From positions 930,001-994,000 of the forward strand of contig NZ_FWXV01000001.1 in assembly GCF_900176515.1 (NCBI RefSeq): a stretch of 64,000 nucleotides of DNA. The letters run 5' to 3'. A program made the translations under genes and the position numbers. The notes under the pieces were generated by a model, which made no database searches, was not told the DNA's origin, and saw only the letters and a list, made by a program, of their open reading frames with translations. This stretch comes from Kibdelosporangium aridum. GTDB taxonomy: Bacteria > Actinomycetota > Actinomycetes > Mycobacteriales > Pseudonocardiaceae. Shown in pieces: positions 49,648 to 59,020 of the stretch (positions are counted from its first letter, which is position 1; each line of letters starts with the position of its first letter).

Positions 49648-52476
49648 TCAGGAACGAACCATCTTGCGCAGCACGTACTGCATGATGCCGCCGTTGCGGT
49701 AGTAGTCCGCCTCACCCGGCGTGTCGATCCGCACGACCGCGTCGAACTCGACCTTCGAGCCGTCCGCCTTGGTGGCCGTGACCTTGACCGTGCGCGGGGT
49801 CTCGCCGTCGTTCAGCTTGGTGATGCCGCTGAAGTCGAACGTCTCCGTGCCGTCGAGGCCCAGCGAGGACACCGTCTCGCCCTCGGGGAACTGCAGCGGC
49901 AGCACGCCCATACCGATCAGGTTCGACCGGTGGATGCGCTCGAACGACTCGGCGATGACCGCACGCACACCGAGCAGCGAAGTGCCCTTCGCGGCCCAGT
50001 CACGCGACGAACCCGAGCCGTACTCCTTGCCCGCCAACACAACCAGCGGCACACCGGCCTCGGCGTAGGCGACGGACGCGTCGTAGATGGTGGTCTGCGG
50101 CGCGCCGTCCTCGAGGAAGTTGCGCGTGAAGCCACCCTGCACGTCGTCCAGCAGCAGGTTACGCAGCCGGATGTTGGCGAAGGTGCCGCGGATCATCACC
50201 TCGTGGTTGCCACGACGGGAACCGTAGGAGTTGAAGTCCTTGCGCTCCACGCCGTGCTCGGTCAGGTACTTGCCCGCGGGCGAGTCCTGCTTGATCGCAC
50301 CTGCCGGGGAGATGTGGTCGGTGGTGACCGAGTCGCCCAGCAGCGCAAGCACCCGGGCACCGTCGATGTCGGTGACCGGCGACGGGTCGTTCTTCATGCC
50401 CTCGAAGTACGGGGGCTTGCGCACGTACGTCGACTCGGTGTCCCACTCGAAGGTGTTGCCGGTCGGGGTCGGCAGCGAACGCCACCGCTCGTCACCCGCG
50501 AACACGTCGGCGTAGTCGTTGGTGAACATCTCCGACGAGATCGAGGACGCGATCACGTCCTGGATCTCCTGCGGCGACGGCCAGATGTCCGCGAGGAACA
50601 CCGGCTTGCCGTCCGAGCCGGTGCCGATCGGCTCCTTGACGATGTCCAGGTCCATCGACCCGGCCAGCGCGTACGCCACCACCAGCGGCGGGCTGGCCAG
50701 GTAGTTCATCTTGATGTCCGGGTTGATCCGGCCCTCGAAGTTCCGGTTGCCCGACAGCACCGACACCAGCGCGAGGTCGGCGTCCTGCGCGGCCTGCGAG
50801 ATCTCGTCCTGCAGCGGGCCGGAGTTGCCGATGCACGTGGTGCAGCCGTAACCGACCAGGTGGAAGCCCAGCTTCTCCAGGTACGGCAGCAGACCCGCGC
50901 GCTCGTAGTAGTCCATGACCACCTTCGAGCCCGGCGCCAGCGTCGTCTTCACCCACGGCTTGCGCTCGAGGCCCTTGTCCACGGCCTTCTTCGCCAGCAG
51001 CGCGGCGCCGATCATCACCGACGGGTTCGAGGTGTTGGTGCAGGACGTGATCGCGGCGATCGCGACGGCACCGTGGTCGAGCTCGAAGGTGTTGCCGTCC
51101 ACGGTGACCGTGGTCGGCGCAGACGGACGGCCCTCGCTGCCCTCAGCCGCGGAGTGCGCGACGCGCGGCTTGCCGTCGCCGTTCTCACCCTCGTGGATGG
51201 CGACCGGGTCGCTGGCCGGGAAGGTGTCCTCGACCGCTTCGTCCACAGTGGAGGTCGACTTCTCCTCGGTGTGCGAGACGTAGCTGCCCAGCGCGCCGCG
51301 GAACGCGGGCTTGGCCTCCGCCAGCACGATGCGGTCCTGCGGGCGCTTCGGACCGGCGATCGACGGGACCACAGTGGACAGATCGAGCTCGAGCGTCTCG
51401 GAGTAGGCGGCCTCGACCGACGGGTCGTGCCACAGGCCCTGATCCTTCGCGTACGCCTCGACCAGCGCCAGCTGCTCGTCGGACCGGCCGGTGAGCCGCA
51501 GGTAGTCGATGGTCTCGCCGTCGATCGGGAAGATCGCGCAGGTCGAGCCGAACTCCGGGCTCATGTTGCCGATGGTGGCACGGTTGGCCAGCGGCACAGC
51601 GCCGACGCCGGTGCCGTAGAACTCGACGAACTTGCCGACCACACCGTGCTTGCGCAGCATCTCGGTGATGGTCAGCACGAGGTCGGTCGCGGTGGCGCCC
51701 GCGGGGAGCTCACCGTGCAGCTTGAAGCCGACCACCCGCGGGATCAGCATCGACACCGGCTGGCCGAGCATGGCCGCCTCGGCCTCGATGCCGCCCACGC
51801 CCCAGCCCAGCACGCCGATGCCGTTGACCATCGTGGTGTGGCTGTCGGTGCCGACCAGGGTGTCCGGGTAGGCCTGGCCGCCACGGGTCATCACCACGCG
51901 CGCCAGGTGCTCGATGTTGACCTGGTGCACGATGCCGGTGCCCGGCGGGACGACCTTGAACTCGGAGAACGCGGTCTGGCCCCAGCGCAGGAACTGGTAG
52001 CGCTCCTTGTTGCGCTCGTACTCCAGGTCGACGTTGCGCTCGAACGCGTCCGGGCGGCCGAAGATGTCGGCGATCACCGAGTGGTCGATCACCAGCTCGG
52101 CCGGTGCCAGCGGGTTGACCTTGTCCGGGTCGCCGCCAAGCTGGGTCACCGCCTCGCGCATGGTCGCCAGGTCGACGATGCAGGGCACGCCGGTGAAGTC
52201 CTGCATGACCACGCGGGCGGGGGTGAACTGGATCTCGGTGGCGGGTTCGGCGCTCGGGTCCCATCCGGCGAGGGCACGGACGTGGTCGGCGGTGATGTTC
52301 ACGCCGTCCTCGGTCCGAAGCAGGTTCTCCATCAGGATCTTCAGGCTGTACGGCAGGCGCTCGGCGCCGTCGACCGCGTTGAGCCGGAACACCTCGTATG
52401 AGGTATCGCCGACCGTCAGCGTGCCGCGGGCACCGAAGCTGTCCTTGCTCGCAGGTGCAGTCACGTCCAACTCCAT
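49648..52476 (-). CDS. acnA: aconitate hydratase
   Basis: A 942-residue aconitase of the AcnA/IRP type, converting citrate to isocitrate via aconitate in the TCA cycle. The 4Fe-4S ligands are Cys479 ([13 protein letters not shown]), Cys545 and Cys548 ([13 protein letters not shown]). [20 protein letters not shown] and the C-terminal swivel domain ([20 protein letters not shown]) are intact. A ~60-residue acidic insert near residues 405-450 is typical of actinobacterial forms. ATG 52476 or GTG 52464 may be the start. An AcnR-like box lies upstream at 52582. Confidence 0.96.
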   Translation of the reverse strand: MELDVTAPASKDSFGARGTLTVGDTSYEVFRLNAVDGAERLPYSLKILMENLLRTEDGVNITADHVRALAGWDPSAEPATEIQFTPARVVMQDFTGVPCIVDLATMREAVTQLGGDPDKVNPLAPAELVIDHSVIADIFGRPDAFERNVDLEYERNKERYQFLRWGQTAFSEFKVVPPGTGIVHQVNIEHLARVVMTRGGQAYPDTLVGTDSHTTMVNGIGVLGWGVGGIEAEAAMLGQPVSMLIPRVVGFKLHGELPAGATATDLVLTITEMLRKHGVVGKFVEFYGTGVGAVPLANRATIGNMSPEFGSTCAIFPIDGETIDYLRLTGRSDEQLALVEAYAKDQGLWHDPSVEAAYSETLELDLSTVVPSIAGPKRPQDRIVLAEAKPAFRGALGSYVSHTEEKSTSTVDEAVEDTFPASDPVAIHEGENGDGKPRVAHSAAEGSEGRPSAPTTVTVDGNTFELDHGAVAIAAITSCTNTSNPSVMIGAALLAKKAVDKGLERKPWVKTTLAPGSKVVMDYYERAGLLPYLEKLGFHLVGYGCTTCIGNSGPLQDEISQAAQDADLALVSVLSGNRNFEGRINPDIKMNYLASPPLVVAYALAGSMDLDIVKEPIGTGSDGKPVFLADIWPSPQEIQDVIASSISSEMFTNDYADVFAGDERWRSLPTPTGNTFEWDTESTYVRKPPYFEGMKNDPSPVTDIDGARVLALLGDSVTTDHISPAGAIKQDSPAGKYLTEHGVERKDFNSYGSRRGNHEVMIRGTFANIRLRNLLLDDVQGGFTRNFLEDGAPQTTIYDASVAYAEAGVPLVVLAGKEYGSGSSRDWAAKGTSLLGVRAVIAESFERIHRSNLIGMGVLPLQFPEGETVSSLGLDGTETFDFSGITKLNDGETPRTVKVTATKADGSKVEFDAVVRIDTPGEADYYRNGGIMQYVLRKMVRS

Positions 52477-52581
52477 CTCGCGCGCCGGTGTGCGGGTGGC
52501 AGCAAAAGTCAGTTCGGGTTAGGCCGAGTCTCGCGCATCCCCGCTGGACTCGCAGACCCCGGGCCCCATCCTCGCCACTAA

Positions 52582-52597
52582 CAGTACGCTTGTCCTG
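52582..52597. promoter_or_regulatory. probable AcnR box upstream of acnA
   Basis: CAGTAC (52582-52587), 4 bases, GTCCTG (52592-52597). This matches the corynebacterial AcnR motif CAGNAC-N4-GTACTG except for one base in the right arm. It lies 106 bases before the acnA start, in the gap shared with the divergent VOC gene, and could control either. Confidence 0.6.
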
Positions 52598-52626
52598 TAT
52601 TCGACGACAAGGCGGGGTGGAGAGAG

Positions 52627-52983
52627 ATGATTCACCATGTCCAGGTGGCGTGTCCGGCAGGTAGCGAAGATCGACTGCGGGCGTTCTACCACGGGGTGCT
52701 CGGCTGGCCGGAACTGGACAAGCCTCCGCTGCTCGCCGCACGCGGCGGATGCTGGTTCCAGGTGCCCGGCGGGGGAGAGCTGCACGTAGGCGTCGAGGCG
52801 GACTTCCGCCCTGCTCGCAAGGCTCATCCGGCGTTCCTGGCCGACCTCGACGCGGTCGCGGCGGCCCTGCGGGACGCGGGATGCGAAGTGGTCTGGCCCG
52901 ATCCGGCCGAGATCCCGGGCCGCCGCAGGCTGCACACCTATGACGCGGTGGGCAACCGGCTGGAGTTCATCGACGCGACCTAG
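52627..52983 (+). CDS. VOC superfamily (glyoxalase-like) protein
   Basis: A 118-residue single-domain vicinal oxygen chelate protein beginning MIHHVQVACPAGSEDRLRAF. The metal-binding pattern is weak: His in IHHVQV, His in ELHVGV and Glu in NRLEFID may form the site. Function ranges from glyoxalase to fosfomycin or bleomycin binding; none can be chosen. Divergent from acnA with an AcnR-like box between. Confidence 0.82.
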   Translation: MIHHVQVACPAGSEDRLRAFYHGVLGWPELDKPPLLAARGGCWFQVPGGGELHVGVEADFRPARKAHPAFLADLDAVAAALRDAGCEVVWPDPAEIPGRRRLHTYDAVGNRLEFIDAT

Positions 52984-52985
52984 CC

Positions 52986-53098
52986 GTGTCCACCTTTCCA
53001 GCACGGTGTGTCCACCTTTCCAGCACACCGGAATCGCAGGCCAGGGGAATTTCATGGTGCTGGAATGTGCGACACGGGGTGCCGGAGTGGTGGACACG
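52986..53098. repeat. short direct and inverted repeats in a convergent gap
   Basis: GTGTCCACCTTTCCAGCAC occurs twice in tandem at 52986-53004 and 53008-53026. The same sequence reappears inverted and broken up downstream: GTGCTGGAA near 53057 and GTGGACAC near 53090. Together they could fold into an extended hairpin and end transcription from both genes. A possible REP-like element. Confidence 0.55.
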
Positions 53099-53106
53099 CC
53101 CGGGGG

Positions 53107-53943
53107 TCAGGTGCGGGCGTCGGCCAGGAGTTCGGTTTGTTCCAGCCAGTCGCCGCCGGAGATGCCGAAGACGAGGTGCTGTGCTCCGGCGGCTTCGTAG
53201 GCCGCGAAGCGCTCGGCCACCTGTTCGCGGCAGCCCGTGATCGGGATCTTCGTGGCGCGTTCGAGCGGCATGCCATATGCCTGACTGAGGCTCATGGCGA
53301 TCTCGGTGCGGCTGTCGTCGTCGTTGATTCGTCCGGTCGCGCCGATCGCGACGGTCCGTCCGGAGAGCTGTTTCGCGCCTTTGGCAACGTCTTCCGGCGT
53401 GATGAGCGACGGGAACCAGCCGTCGCCGTAGCGGACGGTTCGTTGGATCGCGGTGGTTGAGGCGTTGCCGATCCAGAACGGCGGTCGGGTCACCGCGGGC
53501 AGCAGTTCGACGTCGAGTTCATCGACGTGCTCGCCCGCGAGAAGGCGGGGGAGCATTCGTAACGCCGTGTCCGTGCGGTGCCCGCGTTGTGCGAAGGGCA
53601 CGCCCGCGGCAGCCCATTGCTTCGCGCCGCCGCCTGATCCGATGCCCAGGATCAGCCTGCCTCGCGAGACGTACTGCAGGCTTGCGATCTGCTTGGCCGC
53701 CCATGCCAGCGGCCGGATCGCGGGAACGAACACGCTCGCGCCGATCTTGACGCGCCGCGTCGAGGCCGCGGCAACAGCCAGGCCCACCGCGCAGTCCAGT
53801 GTCGGCGTCCCCACGGCCAGGTGATCGCCGTGCCACACACTCGCGAGGCCGACGTCCTCCGCGTGTCGTGCAGCAGTGGCCAGGTCGAGCTTTTCCTCTC
53901 GTTGTACCGCCACCGATGGCAGTACTACTCCGATGTCCAGCAT
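53107..53943 (-). CDS. LLM class F420/FMN-dependent oxidoreductase
   Basis: A 278-residue luciferase-like monooxygenase-fold protein. DIGVVLPSVAVQREEKLDLA at the N-terminus and ARHAEDVGLASVWHGDHLAV are typical; RGRLILGIGSGGGAKQWAA marks the nucleotide-binding part. In actinobacteria most such proteins use F420, though FMN is possible. ATG 53943 is preferred to TTG 53964. Substrate unknown; no reductase partner nearby. Confidence 0.85.
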   Translation of the reverse strand: MLDIGVVLPSVAVQREEKLDLATAARHAEDVGLASVWHGDHLAVGTPTLDCAVGLAVAAASTRRVKIGASVFVPAIRPLAWAAKQIASLQYVSRGRLILGIGSGGGAKQWAAAGVPFAQRGHRTDTALRMLPRLLAGEHVDELDVELLPAVTRPPFWIGNASTTAIQRTVRYGDGWFPSLITPEDVAKGAKQLSGRTVAIGATGRINDDDSRTEIAMSLSQAYGMPLERATKIPITGCREQVAERFAAYEAAGAQHLVFGISGGDWLEQTELLADART

Positions 53944-53986
53944 CTGCCCAGTGTCGAACCTCAAGACGGCTTGAGGTCAATAGCCG

Positions 53987-54019
53987 AAAGGTCCCGCACC
54001 ACGCCGGTGCGGGACCTTT
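53987..54019. terminator. terminator of the PQ-repeat membrane protein gene
   Basis: AAAGGTCCCGCACC (53987-54000) pairs perfectly with GGTGCGGGACCTTT (54006-54019) around a 5-base loop, with T-rich end on the minus strand. Confidence 0.8.
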
Positions 54020-54028
54020 CCGCGGGAC

Positions 54029-55579
54029 CTACTTGATGCCCTTGAGCAGCGCCTCGACGTCGCCGGGCTGCAGGCCGCGGAGGATCTGCAGGCCCAGTTC
54101 GAAGAAGCTACGGCCCGGGCTGACGTACCACTTGCCGTCGACCTCGGTGGCGATCACGCCGACACCGTCCTTGAACACGCTCTCGACGATGTGCGTGATA
54201 GCCGTGGTGGCCGCGGGCGGCATGCCGCTCTGGCTGATCTCCGTCGCCGCGTCGGCCGCGCAGAAGCGCTGGGTCTTGCCCTCGCCGGAGGTCTCGTAGC
54301 AGTCGCCCTGGCGCGTGATCCGGTACTGCTCACCCTCGACGGTCAGGTCGATTTCCCTGATCGTGACCTTGGTGCCGCCGGTGGCGTCCTTCGTGTCGAC
54401 CTCGAACTTGTTGATCTTCGCGCCGGTCGGCTCTGGATTGCCGATCGCCTGGAGCAACGCCGGGCCCGCGTCGTGCAGCGCGCCCATCTCGTCCGGCGGG
54501 GTGAGCTCGATCAGCCGCTGGATGTTGGCGTCCACGATCGCCCCGGCGAACTGCTTCACCGCTTCCTCGGGGCTGCCCGCGCCGTTGGCCGCGACCGGGG
54601 TGGCCGGCCACTTCTGCTTGCCGGCCAGCAGTGCGTAGTCCGCGATCGTGTAGAAGAGGCTCGGGTACCACTCGTCGTCGACCTTGACTGTGGCGATCCG
54701 GATCGGCTCGCCCATCTCCCGCACGGTCTTGGCGATGTCGATCTTCTGGGTCTTCGCCGCGGTGTCGATGCCGTTGGGGAAGGCCTGGTCGAGGAACTTC
54801 TCGGTGAACGGCTGGTCGCGCATGTCGGAGTTGATCTCCAACTGGCCCTCGACCAGCATGTTGATCTCAAGGTGATCGTTGATCTTCTGCTTGCGGGCCT
54901 CGTCGAACTTCAGCCCGGTCGCCTTCACCGCGCCCATCTTGTTCGGGTCGGCGTCCTGCTTGTAGATACCCAGCCGCTTGAGCTCGTTGTTCACCTGGGT
55001 GTTGGTGTCACGCATCAGCGCGGCCTCGCCGGGCGGCAGCACGGTGAGCAGGCCGGCGACGTCACCCGCGTTGATCTTGTCGACCAGGTTCTGCGCGGCC
55101 GCGGCAGGCGTCGGCGCGCCCTCGGCGACGCTGTCGCTCTGCCGGATCGCCAGGAAGTACACCAGGCCACCGGCGACCAGCGCGACGACGGCGATGAGTG
55201 CGCCGACGATCAGCCCGGTCTTCTTCTTCTGCGGCGGCTGCGGCGGCATGCCGTACTCGGGCTGGCCGTATCCCTGCTGGCCGTATCCCTGCTGCGGATA
55301 ACCGGGCTGCTGCGGGTAGCCCTGCTGCTGGTAACCAGGCTGTTGCTGGTCGCCCTGCTGGCCGTAACCCTGCTGCGGGTAACCAGGCTGCTGCGGGTAA
55401 CCAGGCTGCTGCGGGTAACCAGGCTGGCCATAGCCTTGCTGCCCGTAATCCGGCTGGCCAGGGTTCTGCTGGGGGTATCCCTGCTGTTGCGGGTAGCCGC
55501 CAGGCTGTGCCGGGAACCCGCCGCTCGGCTGGTTCGGGTCGTTCGGCTGCCACTGGCCGCCGGAAGGCGGATAAGTCAC
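54029..55579 (-). CDS. single-pass membrane protein with Gln/Pro/Gly/Tyr repeats
   Basis: A 516-residue protein. The first ~115 residues are tandem [16 protein letters not shown] repeats on the cytoplasmic side. One membrane helix follows a KKK stop (about residues 123-146, [20 protein letters not shown]). The ~370-residue outer part contains two similar NTF2/Cys-containing halves (about 160-320 and 325-510), including [14 protein letters not shown]. Such low-complexity N-termini occur in actinobacterial cell-envelope proteins that may bind each other or lipid II. Function unknown. It overlaps the following small membrane gene by 4 bases and is transcribed with it. Confidence 0.75.
   Translation of the reverse strand: MTYPPSGGQWQPNDPNQPSGGFPAQPGGYPQQQGYPQQNPGQPDYGQQGYGQPGYPQQPGYPQQPGYPQQGYGQQGDQQQPGYQQQGYPQQPGYPQQGYGQQGYGQPEYGMPPQPPQKKKTGLIVGALIAVVALVAGGLVYFLAIRQSDSVAEGAPTPAAAAQNLVDKINAGDVAGLLTVLPPGEAALMRDTNTQVNNELKRLGIYKQDADPNKMGAVKATGLKFDEARKQKINDHLEINMLVEGQLEINSDMRDQPFTEKFLDQAFPNGIDTAAKTQKIDIAKTVREMGEPIRIATVKVDDEWYPSLFYTIADYALLAGKQKWPATPVAANGAGSPEEAVKQFAGAIVDANIQRLIELTPPDEMGALHDAGPALLQAIGNPEPTGAKINKFEVDTKDATGGTKVTIREIDLTVEGEQYRITRQGDCYETSGEGKTQRFCAADAATEISQSGMPPAATTAITHIVESVFKDGVGVIATEVDGKWYVSPGRSFFELGLQILRGLQPGDVEALLKGIK
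55259..55510 (-). repeat. tandem codon repeats encoding [12 protein letters not shown]
   Basis: Within the membrane-protein gene a 15-18 base unit coding for [11 protein letters not shown] and related words repeats about fourteen times with little drift. The near-identical DNA makes it prone to copy-number change. It is coding, not a separate element. Confidence 0.75.
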
Positions 55580-56049
55580 AGGGTTCCTCCAGATCGATGG
55601 TGCTGTTTCACCCGTTTTCGCTGCGTGACGAGGACGATCACTGCCCCGGCGAGTCCCAGCACCGACCCCGCCAGTGTCACCACTGGTCCAGTGCTCGCGA
55701 TGCCGATCAGACCGTCCTTGTCATCCCCTTGGACGGCGGCAGCCCCCGATATCGTTCCCATCAACAACGCCAGAATGACCGCCAGCACCGCGGCCGTCCG
55801 GCGTAGGCGCAGAGCGTACATTGCAATCGTGATCGCCGCCGTCGGTATTACGGCGAACCAGACGTCGAACAGCACACGCAACTGCGGGACGATGTCCAAC
55901 GCGCCTAGATGTCGCAGTATCCCCAGCGATTGGTAGCTCGTGTAGTACGCGGTGCCCGACCGGACCCAGGCCAGGAACGTGCCGAGCACGACGAGTCCGA
56001 GGCCGACGGCTGCCCCTGCGGCCCCGATCCGGGGCATGGATGTCCGCAC
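55576..56049 (-). CDS. small multi-pass membrane protein
   Basis: A 157-residue protein with about four hydrophobic helices (residues ~8-28, ~63-80, ~84-108 and ~118-142). No family recognised. It is the first gene of a pair with the PQ-repeat protein (4-base ATGA overlap), so the two probably form a membrane complex. Divergent from the NlpC/P60 gene. Confidence 0.7.
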   Translation of the reverse strand: MRTSMPRIGAAGAAVGLGLVVLGTFLAWVRSGTAYYTSYQSLGILRHLGALDIVPQLRVLFDVWFAVIPTAAITIAMYALRLRRTAAVLAVILALLMGTISGAAAVQGDDKDGLIGIASTGPVVTLAGSVLGLAGAVIVLVTQRKRVKQHHRSGGTL

Positions 56050-56207
56050 CGGATGATCGTGCCAAAGACCACCCCGGTATCCCCCTTTCGGGTCGAATTC
56101 GCACGTCCCGCCTGTCCAAACAGGACTTTGTGATGCACGGTGACTAAGTTGTCACTGTTACGACAAGTATTTGTTGTGACGAAAGTGGTGATTGAGAAGG
56201 AGGCGCC

Positions 56208-57521
56208 GTGCGGGTCCGTCGAGCGGCCATCCCGATCCTCACGATGCTCGCGTTCGCCGTGCCGGCACCGGCTTTCGCCGTGCCGCCACCGCCGCCGAAG
56301 CCGAGCGACCAGGAAGTACAGGACAGCAAGGCGGACAGGGACGCCAAGGCGGGCAAGGTCGGTGAGCTGACCAGCAAGCTGGCCGACGCGGAGTCCAAAC
56401 TGGTCGAACTGCAGGCCGTGGTCGAGGTCAAGATGGAGGACGCCAACAAGGCGCTCGTCGACCTCGACACCGCCCGTGACGTCGCCGCGAAGGCGCGCGC
56501 TGACGCAGCCGCGGCCAAACAGGAAGCCGACGCCTCGAGTGCGGCGATCGAGAAGGTGCACAAGGACGTCGACGACTTCGCCGCCGCGAGCTTCCGGCAA
56601 GGCAGCACAGTCGGTTCCATGACAGCGTTCTTCGGCGCGACCAGCCCGAAGGATCTGCTGGACCGCGCCGCATTTCTGAACGCGGTGAGCGGAAGCCAAC
56701 TCGACGCACTCGATCGCATGCAGCGCGCCCGGGTCGAACAGGCCAATAAGGACTCACGCGCCCGTGCGGCGCTGAACCTGGCCGCCGAGAAGCAAGCCGA
56801 AGCGGAAAGCGCCAAACGAGCCGCCGACCGTGCCACCGCCATCGCCGAGCAGGCGCGCCGCGACCAGGCAGGCGAAGCAGCGCAGATCGAAGCGTTCCGC
56901 GAACAGACCGAGAAGGAACTCGCTGAGGCGCAAGCGAAAGTCGGCGGTCTCGAATCGCAGTTGCAGCGCTACCAGGAGTGGCAGCGGGCAAAACAGCGCG
57001 AGGACGAGGAACGCGCGAAGGCCGCGGCCGCCGCGGCACAGCGACCGGGTACCGGCGCGAAACCCAGCCGGCCCGCTCCCGGCCGCCCGCCGATCTCGGG
57101 TGGCGCGGCAGCAGTCGTGATCGCACGCGCGATCTCTCAGTTGGGCGTCCCGTACGCGTGGGGCGGCGGCAACGCCAACGGCCCGACCAGGGGGATCCGT
57201 GACGGCGGCGTCGCGGACTCGTTCGGGGACTACGCGAAAGTCGGCTTCGACTGTTCGGGGCTGATGATCTACGCGTTCGCCGGTGTAGGGATCAAACTGC
57301 CGCACTACAGCGGTTATCAGGCCAAGGCGGGCAGACAGTTGCCGTTGTCGCAGATGGCGCCGGGCGACATGTTGTTCTGGGCGACCGGTGGCCGCATCCA
57401 TCACGTGGCGCTGTACATCGGTAACGGCCAGATGGTGGAGGCGCCGTATTCGGGGTCTCGTGTGCGCATCACATCAGTGCGGTATGGAGGTCTGGTGCCG
57501 TACGTGACCCGCCTGCTCTGA
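56208..57521 (+). CDS. secreted NlpC/P60 peptidoglycan hydrolase, RipA-like
   Basis: A 437-residue exported protein starting at a GTG after AAGGAGG, with a signal peptide (about residues 1-28, cleaved at AFA-VP). Residues ~30-280 form a long coiled coil that in RipA-type proteins folds back over and inhibits the enzyme. The NlpC/P60 endopeptidase domain (~305-437) has Cys349 (FDCSGL), His399 (HHVALYIG) and a third residue near QMVEAPYSG. It cleaves peptide stems in the cell wall, probably at division. Upstream are repeated GTCAC/GTGAC elements. Confidence 0.92.
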   Translation: MRVRRAAIPILTMLAFAVPAPAFAVPPPPPKPSDQEVQDSKADRDAKAGKVGELTSKLADAESKLVELQAVVEVKMEDANKALVDLDTARDVAAKARADAAAAKQEADASSAAIEKVHKDVDDFAAASFRQGSTVGSMTAFFGATSPKDLLDRAAFLNAVSGSQLDALDRMQRARVEQANKDSRARAALNLAAEKQAEAESAKRAADRATAIAEQARRDQAGEAAQIEAFREQTEKELAEAQAKVGGLESQLQRYQEWQRAKQREDEERAKAAAAAAQRPGTGAKPSRPAPGRPPISGGAAAVVIARAISQLGVPYAWGGGNANGPTRGIRDGGVADSFGDYAKVGFDCSGLMIYAFAGVGIKLPHYSGYQAKAGRQLPLSQMAPGDMLFWATGGRIHHVALYIGNGQMVEAPYSGSRVRITSVRYGGLVPYVTRLL

Positions 57522-57535
57522 GGGAACCGATGTCG

Positions 57536-58129
57536 CTACGCGGCAACGTCCGAGTCGGGGAGGTGGATCCAGGCGGTGACGTCGGTTTCCTTGCTGCGTA
57601 CGTGAACTTCCTGGTAGGCGCGTGGATTGGCGGTGTCGCTGTGCCAGATGACCTCGTCGAAGAACCACGATGAGGCGATGATCGCCAGCGGGTCGGCCGA
57701 AGCGGCGAGTGCCTCGCGCAGGACCCGGGCATCTACTAGGCGAAACGCGTGATTGACCGCCCTGCCAACGACTCCGTGCTTGTCGTAGACGACTTCGCCA
57801 GCGTGCAAGGACATCCGCAACCGAATCTGCTCTTGCGGGCAATGCCTGCGGTTGTGCTGCCGCAGCGCCGCGACCAACTCGGTGGGCAACGATGCGGCCA
57901 AAGTGGTCTTGCTGATGGTCGGAGGGACCAGCACGAGCGCACCGTCGCCACGGTCCTCATGGTCGCACTCGGTCCACGGCACGCCGGCATTGCCGAATGC
58001 CTTGCCGAGGATCTCGTAAAGACTGCGCCGCACGGTGAGTTGATGCTCGTTGGTCCGCTCGCGGCTGCAGAACCCCGCCACGTCGACGACCACGATCGAG
58101 CGGTGCACAGCCAGGAGATATCCGGTCAT
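57536..58129 (-). CDS. class III nucleotide cyclase-like protein
   Basis: A 197-residue protein with a single class III cyclase-like domain. The metal-binding Asp pair is present: Asp16 (VVVDVAGF) and Asp62 (DRGDGALV). The transition-state Asn126 and Arg130 are in GRAVNHAFR. The motif order and spacing match an active cyclase, though the base-specifying residues cannot be assigned and it may make a non-standard cyclic nucleotide. It lies 6 bases after a Crp-type regulator on the same strand, so the pair is probably one operon: the enzyme may make the ligand for the regulator. Confidence 0.72.
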   Translation of the reverse strand: MTGYLLAVHRSIVVVDVAGFCSRERTNEHQLTVRRSLYEILGKAFGNAGVPWTECDHEDRGDGALVLVPPTISKTTLAASLPTELVAALRQHNRRHCPQEQIRLRMSLHAGEVVYDKHGVVGRAVNHAFRLVDARVLREALAASADPLAIIASSWFFDEVIWHSDTANPRAYQEVHVRSKETDVTAWIHLPDSDVAA

Positions 58130-58135
58130 CGGTCA

Positions 58136-58816
58136 TCAACCCGTGGATGGCGGCGAGTCATCCTGCAACCCCGCCAAGTCGTGCAGCACGATCCGGCGGC
58201 GTGCCGTGGTGATCAGGCCGCGAGCCCTCAGCTTGCGCAGTTCCACGGCCACCGCGTCCCGTGACGCGCCGATGCACCCGGCGATCTCCTGCTGGGACAA
58301 CGTCGATTCGATGGTCCAGCTGCCGTCCTGCGCCTGCTGGCCGATCTTGTTCTTCAGGTCGAGCAACCAGTTGACCAGCCTGCCGCGCACGTCGAGCCTG
58401 CCGAGCAGGTTCTGCTCCTCGATCTGCCTGCGCCGGTAGACCGCCGCCCGGTACATCATCGGCCAGAGGTGGTTGTCTTCGACGAACCGCAGGATGTCGT
58501 CGGCGGCGATGTCGAGTCCTTCGACCACCGTGACGGCTGTCAACGTGGCCGATCGCACCTCGCCCATCAACACGCCTTCGTCGCCGATGATCTCGTTCAC
58601 GCCTCGGATCGCCAACGGGACCTCGGTGCCGTCAGGGCCTCGCTGGCTGACTTTGACGCTGCCCTTGCGGATCATCAGCACCGACCGGGCCGGCTGTCCT
58701 TCCCAGTACACGGTGGCGCCAGGAGGGTAGACAACCGGCTTGCCCAACGCCTCGAGGGCTTGGCGCTGGTCATCGGTGAGGAAGTCCACGATATGAAGCG
58801 GTGTGCTGACCACCAT
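58136..58816 (-). CDS. Crp/Fnr family regulator, paired with a cyclase-like protein
   Basis: A 226-residue regulator: cyclic-nucleotide-binding beta-roll (about 10-115) with phosphate-binding cassette GDEGVLMGEVRSAT (Arg88-Ser-Ala-Thr91), long dimer helix (about 118-150), and winged helix (SQQEIAGCIGASRDAVAVEL, about residues 174-193). The RSAT motif favours cAMP-type ligand binding. A 16-bp palindrome sits 9 bases upstream of the ATG, indicating autoregulation. The cyclase-like gene follows in the same operon. Confidence 0.88.
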   Translation of the reverse strand: MVVSTPLHIVDFLTDDQRQALEALGKPVVYPPGATVYWEGQPARSVLMIRKGSVKVSQRGPDGTEVPLAIRGVNEIIGDEGVLMGEVRSATLTAVTVVEGLDIAADDILRFVEDNHLWPMMYRAAVYRRRQIEEQNLLGRLDVRGRLVNWLLDLKNKIGQQAQDGSWTIESTLSQQEIAGCIGASRDAVAVELRKLRARGLITTARRRIVLHDLAGLQDDSPPSTG

Positions 58817-58824
58817 GCGGCTGA

Positions 58825-58840
58825 GTGTAGTCCACTACAC
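58825..58840. promoter_or_regulatory. operator upstream of the Crp-cyclase operon
   Basis: GTGTAGT (58825-58831), CC, ACTACAC (58834-58840): a perfect 7-bp inverted repeat 8 bases before the Crp start. Too close to the ATG to serve as an activator site, so it is likely a repressor/autoregulation site. Confidence 0.6.
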
Positions 58841-59020
58841 ATTCATGTGGGTAGCTCTACGGTCTTGCGCAGCTTGTACGACACAAAATTGTCAGGCTGT
58901 GTCAAGTTTGGCCGGAGGTACCGCGATCGCCCGAGTCGATGATCATTTGCAGCGCGACTGAATTCTCCACGAGTAGTCCTACTCAAGACTCGCTTGGCCG
59001 CATGCCGCGATGATTCGCCT

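Noticed and set aside
49930..52401. 823-codon open frame on the plus strand opposite acnA
   Set aside because: It mirrors the aconitase gene; the translation is Arg/Val/His-rich low-complexity and matches no family.
56050..56207. cyclic-di-AMP (ydaO) riboswitch before the NlpC/P60 gene
   Set aside because: Such genes often have one in actinobacteria, but I could not find the conserved core or a consistent fold in this short leader.
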